Assembly (NCBI GenBank): GCA_039990395.1 | Contig: JBDXFZ010000146.1 | Coordinates: forward strand, 1,798,001-1,862,000 | Origin: CALINF01 sp039990395 | GTDB lineage: Bacteria > Pseudomonadota > Gammaproteobacteria > Pseudomonadales > Halieaceae | DNA: 64,000 bases | Direction: 5' to 3' | Shown here: positions 44,119 through 51,934 of the stretch, in pieces | Numbering within the stretch: the first letter of the stretch is position 1 | Layout of the letters: each line of letters starts with the position of its first letter | Notes under the pieces: model-generated | Told to the model about the DNA's origin: nothing | What the model saw: the letters and a program-made list of their open reading frames with translations, nothing else | The model's database searches: none | Translations under genes and position numbers: made by a program

Positions 44119-45357
44119 ATGCGATCCATGGAAAAGATACAACAGTACAGCAAGCAGTTCTGGCACAGACTGGTTTACCTATATCAGCGCTTTGGAGAGG
44201 ATCGCTGCTCAGAAAATGCTGCCGCGCTCACCTATATGAGCCTGTTTGCCCTGGTGCCATTGCTAACCGTGTTCTATGCCATGGCGTCTGCAATTCCGGC
44301 TTTTAAGGGTCTTGAGGGCGAAATTCAGGACCTCCTCTTTACCCACCTCATGCCTGATACTTCGTCAGAGATAGAGCAATACCTCAACGACTTTTCTCGC
44401 CAGGCAAAAAACCTCACCGGCGTTGGTATTGGTTTTCTTGTGGCAACCGCAATCCTGATGTTGAGGAACATCGAAAAGTCTTTCAACCACATCTGGCGAA
44501 CAGGTGAGAACCGCGGTCCGGTTTCCAGTTTTCTGTTGTACTGGGCAGTGCTGAGCCTGGCGCCAATGACTATTGGCCTTGCATTGGCGATTAGCACCTA
44601 CCTTTCATCATTCGCCGTAATGTTTGAAGATCTCGACGTGCTGGGCGCTGGCTCGGCATTACTGACGCTATCACCACTTGCACTCAGCACAGCGGGCTTT
44701 ACATTGATCTACGTTGCTGTGCCCAACTGCCGAGTACCCTTCCGCCATGCGCTCTTTGGCGGATTCATCGCCGCGCTATCCTTCAATACTGCCCGTGCGC
44801 TGTTCACCGATCTGGTGGTTGGGTCCAATTATACGTTTATCTACGGCGCTTTCGCCGCAGTGCCATTGTTTCTGCTGTGGATCTATCTGTCGTGGATAAT
44901 CGTACTGATAGGTGGGATATTGGTGCACAGCCTTTCGTCGTTTCAAACTCATGAACAAGCGTTTAGACCAACGGTACTCAAAGCACTCGATGTACTGTAC
45001 TTGTTCTGGCAGCGGCAAAAGGTGGGCAAGTCTGTGCGAGAGATCGAACTGTTGAACGGCAAGCACGAGGTTATCAAGGGGCTGGACAGTGAAACGTGGC
45101 GATTGCTGCGCGATCGGTTTATGGACAAAAACCTAATTACACAAGACCAGAAAGGCAACTACGTACTCAGCCGTGATCTGAATACTGTCTCGTTTTGGCA
45201 GCTTAAAGCATGGATTAATGAGGAACTACCCCTTGGCAGCCGGGATATTGATACCCAATTGCCCTGGCAACAACATGCCTACGCGCTACTGAACTCTCAG
45301 CGCGAGCAACAGAACGAGCTACTAGCCACTAATATTGCGGAGCTTTACGAACAATGA
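44119..45357 (+). CDS. YihY/BrkB family inner-membrane protein, long form
   Basis: A protein of about 412 residues. The YihY domain (roughly 1-280) has ENAAALTYMSLFALVPLLTVFYAMASAIP at the start, IEKSFNHIWRTG and GSNYTFIYGAFAAVPLFLLWIYLSWIIVLIGGILVHSL, all typical. A C-terminal winged-helix-like region of about 130 residues (SVREIELLNGKHEVIKGLDSETWRLLRDRFMDKNLI) is a feature of the long PA0951 type. The start is uncertain: ATG 44119, ATG 44128 and a TTG at 44083 are in frame, none with a clear ribosome site. It overlaps the TlpA-like gene by 4 bases. Not ribonuclease BN despite older names. Confidence 0.9.
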   Translation: MRSMEKIQQYSKQFWHRLVYLYQRFGEDRCSENAAALTYMSLFALVPLLTVFYAMASAIPAFKGLEGEIQDLLFTHLMPDTSSEIEQYLNDFSRQAKNLTGVGIGFLVATAILMLRNIEKSFNHIWRTGENRGPVSSFLLYWAVLSLAPMTIGLALAISTYLSSFAVMFEDLDVLGAGSALLTLSPLALSTAGFTLIYVAVPNCRVPFRHALFGGFIAALSFNTARALFTDLVVGSNYTFIYGAFAAVPLFLLWIYLSWIIVLIGGILVHSLSSFQTHEQAFRPTVLKALDVLYLFWQRQKVGKSVREIELLNGKHEVIKGLDSETWRLLRDRFMDKNLITQDQKGNYVLSRDLNTVSFWQLKAWINEELPLGSRDIDTQLPWQQHAYALLNSQREQQNELLATNIAELYEQ

Positions 45358-45818
45358 CATTGCGCCTACTTTTTTCGCTCCTCGTTCTACTGAGTATCGG
45401 ATGTGCACCAGGAGATAGCACATTAAGCCAAGACTCGGCCTCATCCTTGACCGTCGATCTGAACCAGCGACTGCAGAAAGCTCAGGGACAATGGGTTTAC
45501 GTGAATTATTGGGCACAGTGGTGTAAACCCTGTATCAAGGAGATACCAGAACTGAATGCACTCGATGCAGATCACGGCGACGTTACCGTGCTTGGCGTTA
45601 ACTACGATGGCGTGACTGGAGCGGAACTTGAGCAACAACTCACCAGTTTGAACGTGGCTTTTGATACCTTATCGAGCGACCCATCTGAGGCTCTGGGCAT
45701 CCAGCGACCAATGGTGTTGCCCACGACCGTGATCATCGCACCATCAGGGGAACTGCACAGCACACTCCTGGGGCCCCAGACGCTGGAATCATTACTCAAC
45801 GCGCGCGAACTAGAATAA
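45354..45818 (+). CDS. TlpA-family thioredoxin-like lipoprotein
   Basis: A 154-residue protein with a lipoprotein signal peptide, lipobox LSIGC and C17 lipidated. The thioredoxin fold follows with YWAQWCKPCIKEIPEL, active-site C57 and C60. VLGVNYDGVTGAELEQQL and the cis-Pro in MVLPTTVIIAPSGEL are typical of TlpA/ResA proteins. It probably acts as a membrane-tethered thiol reductase in the periplasm. The ATGA overlap with the YihY gene repeats the order known near wrbA in Pseudomonas. Confidence 0.88.
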   Translation: MTLRLLFSLLVLLSIGCAPGDSTLSQDSASSLTVDLNQRLQKAQGQWVYVNYWAQWCKPCIKEIPELNALDADHGDVTVLGVNYDGVTGAELEQQLTSLNVAFDTLSSDPSEALGIQRPMVLPTTVIIAPSGELHSTLLGPQTLESLLNARELE

Positions 45819-45822
45819 AAAA

Positions 45823-45841
45823 ACCGGCCAATGAGGCCGGT
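45823..45841 (+). terminator. Hairpin after the TlpA-like gene
   Basis: ACCGGCC (45823-45829) and GGCCGGT (45835-45841) form a 7-bp stem around AATGA, preceded by a run of A and starting 4 bases after the stop. No T run follows on the plus strand, so termination would be weak; the A run could end minus-strand transcripts. Confidence 0.4.
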
Positions 45842-46145
45842 AGGAGATGGAGTCTCTGTCAAGAGGCAATACTAGACCTGGATGGATTTTGGACAACGAT
45901 CACCCTATCGGGCGGTATTTGTTACCTACAACCATCACTGATTAATAGGACTCCACGCAGAGCAGTAAAGTTCCCTCCCTGCCGATTTTTTTCTTGCCAA
46001 CAATCAACTTTTGCCAACTGAGGTAAATGCCAACGCGACTGGCGCGGCACAAATACAACCTCTGGATACTCGTACCCTATTGGACAGTGCACCAGCCCCG
46101 TACTACCCTTCGAGGCTATACAGATTTCGCTTGGGAGCCCATCAC
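45842..46145. other. Intergenic region upstream of cysK
   Basis: About 300 bases between the hairpin and cysK. An open frame runs from 46011 into cysK, but its extra 45 residues are unrelated to CysK and it begins at TTG without a ribosome site. It must contain the cysK promoter; I could not pick out one or a CysB site by eye. Confidence 0.5.
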
Positions 46146-47114
46146 ATGAGTCACATCTTTGCAGACAACTCCGAAACAATCGGTCAGACACCGCTCGTCA
46201 AGATCAACCGCATTAGCGAAGGTAATATCTATGCAAAACTGGAAAACCGTAATCCAGCCATGTCGGTTAAATGTCGCATCGGTACCAGCATGGTCATCGC
46301 GGCTGAGAAGGATGGCAGCTTAAAGCCTGGCATGACTATCGTAGAACCCACCAGTGGCAATACAGGCATCGCGCTAGCCTTTGTGGCGGCTGCTCGCGGG
46401 TATGGCTGTATCCTCATCATGCCTAACACAATGAGCCTCGAACGCCGCATGTTGATGAAAGCGCTGGGGGCGCAGGTGATTACCACCGACGGATCAAAGG
46501 GAATCCCTGCGGCCATTGCCCGAGCCGAAGAAATCATCAGCTCCGACCCATCCAAATACTGGGGACCACATCAATTTGAGAACCCGGCAAACCCCGCTAT
46601 TCACGAGACCACAACCGGCCCTGAAATCTGGAGAGACACCCAAGGTGGCATAGATATTCTGGTGTCCGGCGTAGGTACCGGCGGCACCCTCACTGGCATT
46701 TCACGCTATATCAAGAACACCGAAGGCAAGGCCATTACTACGGTGGCAGTAGAACCAACGTCAACTACCATGATTTCTGCGGCCAAGTCAGGTGAAGAAC
46801 CTGAACACGGACCGCATAAGATACAAGGCATTGGCGCCGGCTTTGTTCCGGGAAATCTCGATTTGAGTATGGTCGACCAAGTGGAGCGGGTGAGCAACGA
46901 GGAGGCTTTTGAGTGGTCACACAAGCTTATGCAGCAGGAAGGAATTCTGGCGGGTGTTTCATGCGGCGCGGCAATGGCTGCAGCCGACCGAGTGTCCAAG
47001 CAGCCAGAAAATGCGGGGAAAACCATTGTGGTGATACTACCCGACTCAGGTGAGCGATACCTGAGCTCCCCTCTATTTGCAGGCCACTTTACAGAGAATG
47101 AAACCGTTCAATAG
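46146..47114 (+). CDS. cysK: Cysteine synthase A (O-acetylserine sulfhydrylase)
   Basis: A 322-residue PLP enzyme that makes cysteine from O-acetylserine and sulfide. The PLP Lys is K42 in NPAMSVKCRIG, at the same position as in E. coli CysK and with the CysK-type SVKCRIG rather than SVKDR. The substrate loop is EPTSGNTGIALAF, the phosphate loop is GVGTGGTLTGI, and PHKIQGIGAGFVPGNLD and GVSCGAAMAA are also conserved. ATG at 46146 is preceded by GGGAG; the frame extends upstream but not with homologous sequence. Its end overlaps the convergent acetyltransferase by 7 bases. Confidence 0.95.
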   Translation: MSHIFADNSETIGQTPLVKINRISEGNIYAKLENRNPAMSVKCRIGTSMVIAAEKDGSLKPGMTIVEPTSGNTGIALAFVAAARGYGCILIMPNTMSLERRMLMKALGAQVITTDGSKGIPAAIARAEEIISSDPSKYWGPHQFENPANPAIHETTTGPEIWRDTQGGIDILVSGVGTGGTLTGISRYIKNTEGKAITTVAVEPTSTTMISAAKSGEEPEHGPHKIQGIGAGFVPGNLDLSMVDQVERVSNEEAFEWSHKLMQQEGILAGVSCGAAMAAADRVSKQPENAGKTIVVILPDSGERYLSSPLFAGHFTENETVQ

Positions 47115-47716
47115 TGGTTGCCTGCTGCGGGTTCGCGCTGCTGCAGTAGTTGTAGCCGCGCGCGCACCTGCGGCCATTCGTCGTCAATCACGCTGAAGTA
47201 AACTGAGTCTCGCGAAAAGTCATCCTGTACGACCATATGCTTACGCATCTGCCCTTCACGTATTGCTCCTATGCGCTCAAGCGCCCGTTGTGAGCGAAGG
47301 TTACGCCCATCTGTTTTAAACTCCACACGACGACAGGCAAGTCGCTCAAACGCATAGTCCAGCAGCAATAGCTTTGCCTCGGTGTTAACACCAGTGCGTT
47401 GCCACTCCTGCCCCAACCACGTCCAGCCTATTTCCAACGAGCGGTGCTCCGACCTGATGTTCAGATAGCGAGTGCTACCCGCAACCTTACCCTTGGCATT
47501 CTCTACGATGGCAAAGGGAAGCTGGTGCGTCGCCTGCAGCGCTTCGTCTATCCACTGCCGCGCGTCTGCCAGATCGACAAAGCAGGATCTGGGCATATAA
47601 GCCCAGTCGACTGCACTGCGACCACGGTTATATAGACCCTGGGCGTGGTTTTGACTCAGAGGTTCCAGGCTAATCAACTGGCCCGTGAGTGTTACGGGTG
47701 TCAGTGAGCTGGGCAT
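47108..47716 (-). CDS. GNAT N-acetyltransferase, RimJ/RimL type
   Basis: A 202-residue acetyltransferase. TLTGQLISLEPLSQNHAQGLY at the start, GSTRYLNIRSEHRSLEIGWTWLGQEWQRTGVNTEAKLLLLDYAFERLACRRVEFKTDGRNLRSQRALERIGAIREGQMRKH in the body are typical: the acetyl-CoA site lies in the QRTGVNTEAK segment. Related proteins acetylate N termini of proteins or small amines; the substrate is unknown. It overlaps cysK by 7 bases and lies 26 bases downstream of the quinone oxidoreductase in the same direction. Confidence 0.87.
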   Translation of the reverse strand: MPSSLTPVTLTGQLISLEPLSQNHAQGLYNRGRSAVDWAYMPRSCFVDLADARQWIDEALQATHQLPFAIVENAKGKVAGSTRYLNIRSEHRSLEIGWTWLGQEWQRTGVNTEAKLLLLDYAFERLACRRVEFKTDGRNLRSQRALERIGAIREGQMRKHMVVQDDFSRDSVYFSVIDDEWPQVRARLQLLQQREPAAGNHY

Positions 47717-47742
47717 ATCAGACGTCCTTGCGTGTGAATAGA

Positions 47743-48714
47743 TCAGGGTTCAATGATGGTAGAGCCCGTGGTAAGCCGTGCCTCGAGGTCTCGGTGAGCT
47801 TGCTGTATATCTTTCAACGCATAGCGCTGATTTATCTCGATAGTAATCTTGCCATCTGCAATTCGATCAAACAGGTCTTTTGCAGATTGACGCAGTTCGA
47901 GTGTGTCGGCGGTGTAAGAAATCAACGTTGGGCGTGTGACGAATAGTGATCCTTTGCCTGCAAGTAACTGCAGGTCCAGTGGCGCCGGCGCACCCGAGGC
48001 ATTGCCGAAGCTAACCATTAGACCGCGCAATCGCAAGCAGTCCAGAGAATCACTAAATGTATCGGCACCCACGCCATCGTAAACAACAGGCAACTTCTCT
48101 CCCCCGGTTATCTCCATCACACGCTCTAGCACATTGTCTTGTCGATAATTGATCACATGGTCATAGCCGTGTCTGAGCGCCAGCTCTCCTTTCTCGTGAG
48201 AACCCACCGTACCAATCACGGTGGCCCCCAAACTGTGGGCCCATTGGCCAAATATCAGCCCTACGCCACCAGCCGCTGCGTGAAACAGACAGGTCTCGCC
48301 TGCTTGTAGTGGATAGGTGCGCTGAATCAGGTACTCGGCCGTTTGCCCCTTGAGCATAGCGGCAGCGGCAATATCAAAGGAGATGCCTTCGGGGATTTCA
48401 ACCAGTCGAGCAGCCGGCAGATTGAGTGCCTGCGCATAACTTCCAAAGCCCGCTGAGCAATACGCCACCCGGTCTCCCACCTGCCAATCCGCATCTACGC
48501 CTACGGCCGTAATCACACCGGCTCCTTCCAGTCCGATACCACTGGGTAGAGGTAATGGGTACAGCCCGCTGCGATGATACGTATCGATAAAATTTAGTCC
48601 AATAGCGCGGTTTTCCACAGTGACCATACCGGGCCCGGGAGGCTCGAGTGTGACTGATTCCAACTGCATTACCTCAGGCCCACCAGTATTGTGAATCTTT
48701 ACTACGGCTACCAT
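47743..48714 (-). CDS. NADPH:quinone oxidoreductase (zinc-independent MDR family)
   Basis: A 323-residue medium-chain dehydrogenase. NRAIGLNFIDTYHRSGLYPLPLPSGIGLEGAGVI is the QOR N-terminal signature, and FHAAAGGVGLIFGQWAHSLGATVIGTVGS is the NADPH-binding fold. No catalytic or structural zinc cysteines are present. YDGVGADTFSDSLDCLRLRGLMVSFGNASGAP is also typical of QorA. It reduces quinones or alkenals in the cytoplasm. The start at 48714 lies 118 bases from the divergent carrier's preferred start. E. coli qorA is a good model. Confidence 0.92.
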   Translation of the reverse strand: MVAVVKIHNTGGPEVMQLESVTLEPPGPGMVTVENRAIGLNFIDTYHRSGLYPLPLPSGIGLEGAGVITAVGVDADWQVGDRVAYCSAGFGSYAQALNLPAARLVEIPEGISFDIAAAAMLKGQTAEYLIQRTYPLQAGETCLFHAAAGGVGLIFGQWAHSLGATVIGTVGSHEKGELALRHGYDHVINYRQDNVLERVMEITGGEKLPVVYDGVGADTFSDSLDCLRLRGLMVSFGNASGAPAPLDLQLLAGKGSLFVTRPTLISYTADTLELRQSAKDLFDRIADGKITIEINQRYALKDIQQAHRDLEARLTTGSTIIEP

Positions 48715-48831
48715 ACGCCAACTCCTGCCTTTACTGCGTTTGTCCGTTCTGCAGTCTATTTCCGCTATTTCCCGCGCCGACTCACGTTACACGGTATACT
48801 CTGGCCAACTGTAACAGACCAGACACTCTGC

Positions 48832-50457
48832 ATGCAGCGATTCTCACGGACAGAGCGGTTTCTCTCGCTGTTTACCACGCTGCGACCCGGCGAAGGTACA
48901 GCTGCGCTGAGCTTGTGCATTCAAGCGTTTGTCATCATGTTCGCCTATTATCTGCTCAAGGTAATCAGGGAGCCCATGATTTTGGCCGACGGCTCCGCCG
49001 AGCTAAAGGCCTACTCCACCGCACTGCAGGCAATCTTGCTGATGCTCATCGTGCCGGTTTTCGCCCGGCTCTATCAGCAGGTAAGTAACCTTCAAGAAAA
49101 GCACCATCTGTTTCGCAATACCCTGCTGTTCTTTGTGGCCAATCTGGCACTGTTTGCCTTGTGCTACCGAATCGGCATTCCAGTGGCTATCGCGTTCTAT
49201 GTCTGGCTTGGCATTTTTTCCGTTATGGTTCTCGCACTGTTCTGGGCGTTCGCGGCTGATCTGTTTAACCTCAAGTCTGGTCAGCGCATCTTCCCCTTGA
49301 TTGCCGCGGCTGCTGCGTTTGGCGCCCTACTGGGCTCGGGATTAGCCAGCGACCTCGACAGACTGCTGGGGCATGACGGGGTGATGTGTGCGGCGGGCGC
49401 ACTGCTATGCATTCCCTGGTGGCTTAGCAAGAAAACAGAACACACCATACCCAATGGCTCCTGCTCTTTTACCCAGGAACGCGGTGACGACAGACCTTAC
49501 CCATTGCTGGAAGGCTTTCAGATCGTATGGCGCAGCCGCTATCTCTCGCTCATTGCTGGCTTTGTTATTGTACTGAACCTTATCAATACTAACGGCGAAT
49601 ACATTCTGGCCACATTTGTGACCGACGCCGCCACACAGGGTTCGGCCAACCTGAGCACTGCGGCCATTGACATGTACATCACGGAATTCTATTCACGTTA
49701 CCTGTTTGTCTCTACGTTACTGGGTTTTTTAATCCAACTATTTCTGGTAGCAAAAATTTATGATCGCATAGGAATCGCCGGCGCATTACACATACTCCCT
49801 ATTCTAATGATCATCAACTACAGCGTGATCGCCGTCCTACCCATTCTTGCGGTAATACGCACAGCGATGATTATGGAAAATAGCATTAACTATTCACTTC
49901 AGACGACTACTCGCCACGCCCTGTTCCTGCCAGTGAGCCGGGAAGAAAAGTACGTTGGGAAGCATACAATCGATACATTTTTCTTCCGGGTCGGCGATGT
50001 GTTGTCCGGCAGTTTTGTCTATCTGGCGAGCATCGTTATTGGCTTAAGCATTGTGGGCTTCGTGATGACCAATATCGCACTGGCCTGCGTTCTGCTGCTG
50101 GTGTCACGTGCCATCGGTCGTCACCATACCCAGTGTGTCTCAGAGAACCTAGGCAATATGCCGCCAGTGGTACAGGCACCTTTGGAAGACTTACAGATCC
50201 CAGCCGGACAGATGTCCTTTCTGGAGCTAGATGCCGACACTTTCGTGGATCCGGATGTAGGCGACGCGCTGAAATACCATGCGTTTGCCATTCACTCAAG
50301 TCGCCTGCCCGGCTGGGTGAAATTTGACAGTCTTCACCGTCGATTCTCATTCGACCCGCCGGCAGATGAACAGGGCAGCTTGCGAATACGGGTAGTGGCG
50401 CGTGATTTCGACGGACTAGAGGCCGAGGTTAATTTCGACGTTAACTACCGCCCATAA
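48832..50457 (+). CDS. ADP/ATP-translocase-like (NTT) carrier fused to a cadherin-like domain
   Basis: A 541-residue protein. Residues about 15-430 form a polytopic carrier with some twelve helices, resembling the NTP/NDP exchange (NTT/Npt) family within the MFS-like fold: YYLLKVIREPMILADGSAELKAYSTALQA, FWAFAADLFNLKSGQRIFPLIAAAAAFGALLGSGLAS and YSLQTTTRHALFLPVSREEKYVGKHTIDTFFFRVGDVLSG. Residues about 443-541 look like a dystroglycan-type cadherin-like (CADG) domain: PADxQ-like IPAGQMSFLELDADTFVDPDVGDALKYHA, LPGWVKFDSLHRRFSFDPP, LRIRVVARDFDGLEAEVNFDV. ATG at 48832 is chosen; the longer frame begins inside the divergent gene. The substrate, and the side of the membrane on which the extra domain lies, are not known. 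Confidence 0.8.
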   Translation: MQRFSRTERFLSLFTTLRPGEGTAALSLCIQAFVIMFAYYLLKVIREPMILADGSAELKAYSTALQAILLMLIVPVFARLYQQVSNLQEKHHLFRNTLLFFVANLALFALCYRIGIPVAIAFYVWLGIFSVMVLALFWAFAADLFNLKSGQRIFPLIAAAAAFGALLGSGLASDLDRLLGHDGVMCAAGALLCIPWWLSKKTEHTIPNGSCSFTQERGDDRPYPLLEGFQIVWRSRYLSLIAGFVIVLNLINTNGEYILATFVTDAATQGSANLSTAAIDMYITEFYSRYLFVSTLLGFLIQLFLVAKIYDRIGIAGALHILPILMIINYSVIAVLPILAVIRTAMIMENSINYSLQTTTRHALFLPVSREEKYVGKHTIDTFFFRVGDVLSGSFVYLASIVIGLSIVGFVMTNIALACVLLLVSRAIGRHHTQCVSENLGNMPPVVQAPLEDLQIPAGQMSFLELDADTFVDPDVGDALKYHAFAIHSSRLPGWVKFDSLHRRFSFDPPADEQGSLRIRVVARDFDGLEAEVNFDVNYRP

Positions 50458-50471
50458 CATCGATCCAAACA

Positions 50472-51797
50472 CTACCCTGAAGTTGTGCTGTGAGCACTCG
50501 CTTCTTCATATTCGCGAAATTTGCGTCCGGCATATCGAGCGGCCATTATCCAGACAACAAGAAGCACGAGCGTAATAAGGCTCAGGTAACGCAGACTATC
50601 AAAGTCGGTAAATGCAAACGTAAGCCCAAGGCTAATCAATACCGCGATCGATTTGGCAAAGCGCTGCACAAACATATCGATAAACGCCTTGGCACGATAC
50701 TTCTCAGCCGCGCTGGTGGGCACATACAGCGCCTCCTTGGCCGACTGATTGATCGAGTAACTAAAACCATTGTCTGCCGTATTAAGCAAACTACCCATCC
50801 AGAGCACAGGAAACAGTAGGAATGCCGTTGAGCCCATGGCGATCGTGCAGGGTAAAACGAGCAACGCAATGCCGACACCGAAGCGAGACATGACCAAGCC
50901 GGTGAGGAAAAACTGCACAAACAAAGAAACCCAATTTGTAATAGAAAACACCAGGGCAAACTGGGCGCCAATATCAGGACCACTGAGATAGTGCGCAATG
51001 GTCGCCGTGAACTGAAAGTCCATTATGGTAGAGATCACTTCATACAGCCCCACTACCGCAACTATCGAGAGCAAATAGGGTGAACTGAAAACCAGCCGAG
51101 CGCCCTCTGTAGCGGCACTATGCTCTTGCGCCTTGGGCTCGTCCTGTACTGGGTCATCGGTTACCTGAATATGGCGACTAGCCGCCCATGCTGACAAAAC
51201 GATCAATACTGCAAGCCCAACGCAGAGCCAAAGCCAGTCTGAATACGCCATGGAGTCGATATTGACACGTACGACGGTAGAGCCGAAAACGCCACCGGCT
51301 ACGCCGCCAAGTCCGACCAGACCATATAAGCGCTTAGCTGTGTCTGGATAGACTGAATCATTGAGAAAAGCGAAGAATGTTGCCACCATCAGTGTGCTGA
51401 ACAAATCGCCGAAGAGGTAGAAACTCCAGACAGCGCCGCCTTCTGGCTGGACCAACCAGCCACTGAACATAACGTAACACGCAATAAAAAAAGCTGAGAA
51501 CACAAAGCTCAGCTGTTGCCTGCGCAGATGCCGGCTTAGCAGAGTAAACACAACAACGGCAACCATGGCGACAGCCATATTCAAGACCTTGGCCAACAAT
51601 TCCGCCTGCGCCGCAGAGAAAATTATTCCCGCCAGACTGAAACCGTCCGCATCGTAGAACTCAATAAACAGCCCCTTCTTTAAGGGCTTTAGTATCCAGA
51701 AGCTGGTGATCACCAGAAAGAAGTAGCAAAACATCGCAATAGCCAGAGGCCATTCGCCGCGTCGCACATCCATAAATGCTTGCAGGGGGTTGCTCAT
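50472..51797 (-). CDS. NTT/Npt-like (MFS-fold) transporter
   Basis: A 441-residue polytopic inner-membrane protein of about twelve helices, related to the carrier domain at 48832: FCYFFLVITSFWILKPLKKGLFIEFYDADGFSL at the N terminus corresponds to the YYLLKVIREP region, and SYSINQSAKEALYVPTSAAEKYRAKAFIDMFVQRFAKSIAV to YSLQTTTRHALFLPVSREEKYVGKHTIDTFF. It has no CADG domain. It is convergent with that gene, 14 bases apart. Members are named ATP/ADP translocases by homology; free-living bacterial ones are uncharacterised and the substrate may not be a nucleotide. Confidence 0.8.
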   Translation of the reverse strand: MSNPLQAFMDVRRGEWPLAIAMFCYFFLVITSFWILKPLKKGLFIEFYDADGFSLAGIIFSAAQAELLAKVLNMAVAMVAVVVFTLLSRHLRRQQLSFVFSAFFIACYVMFSGWLVQPEGGAVWSFYLFGDLFSTLMVATFFAFLNDSVYPDTAKRLYGLVGLGGVAGGVFGSTVVRVNIDSMAYSDWLWLCVGLAVLIVLSAWAASRHIQVTDDPVQDEPKAQEHSAATEGARLVFSSPYLLSIVAVVGLYEVISTIMDFQFTATIAHYLSGPDIGAQFALVFSITNWVSLFVQFFLTGLVMSRFGVGIALLVLPCTIAMGSTAFLLFPVLWMGSLLNTADNGFSYSINQSAKEALYVPTSAAEKYRAKAFIDMFVQRFAKSIAVLISLGLTFAFTDFDSLRYLSLITLVLLVVWIMAARYAGRKFREYEEASAHSTTSG

Positions 51798-51934
51798 TCC
51801 AGCTAGTTACTCCTTGAACACAGTAGCGAAGAATACGCAGTATCTACGCCTGACACGCCATGATAGTTACCAGACATTGACGACTAACAAGCCGCCTTGC
51901 AGTTTACCAGTTTCAGCGAAACCTAAGCGCGGTA

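Noticed and set aside
46011..46145. In-frame 5' extension of cysK
   Set aside because: Starts at TTG without a ribosome site and the extra residues do not belong to CysK; ATG 46146 has GGGAG upstream.
48691..48831. In-frame 5' extension of the NTT-like carrier
   Set aside because: It overlaps the start of the divergent quinone oxidoreductase and adds non-family sequence.
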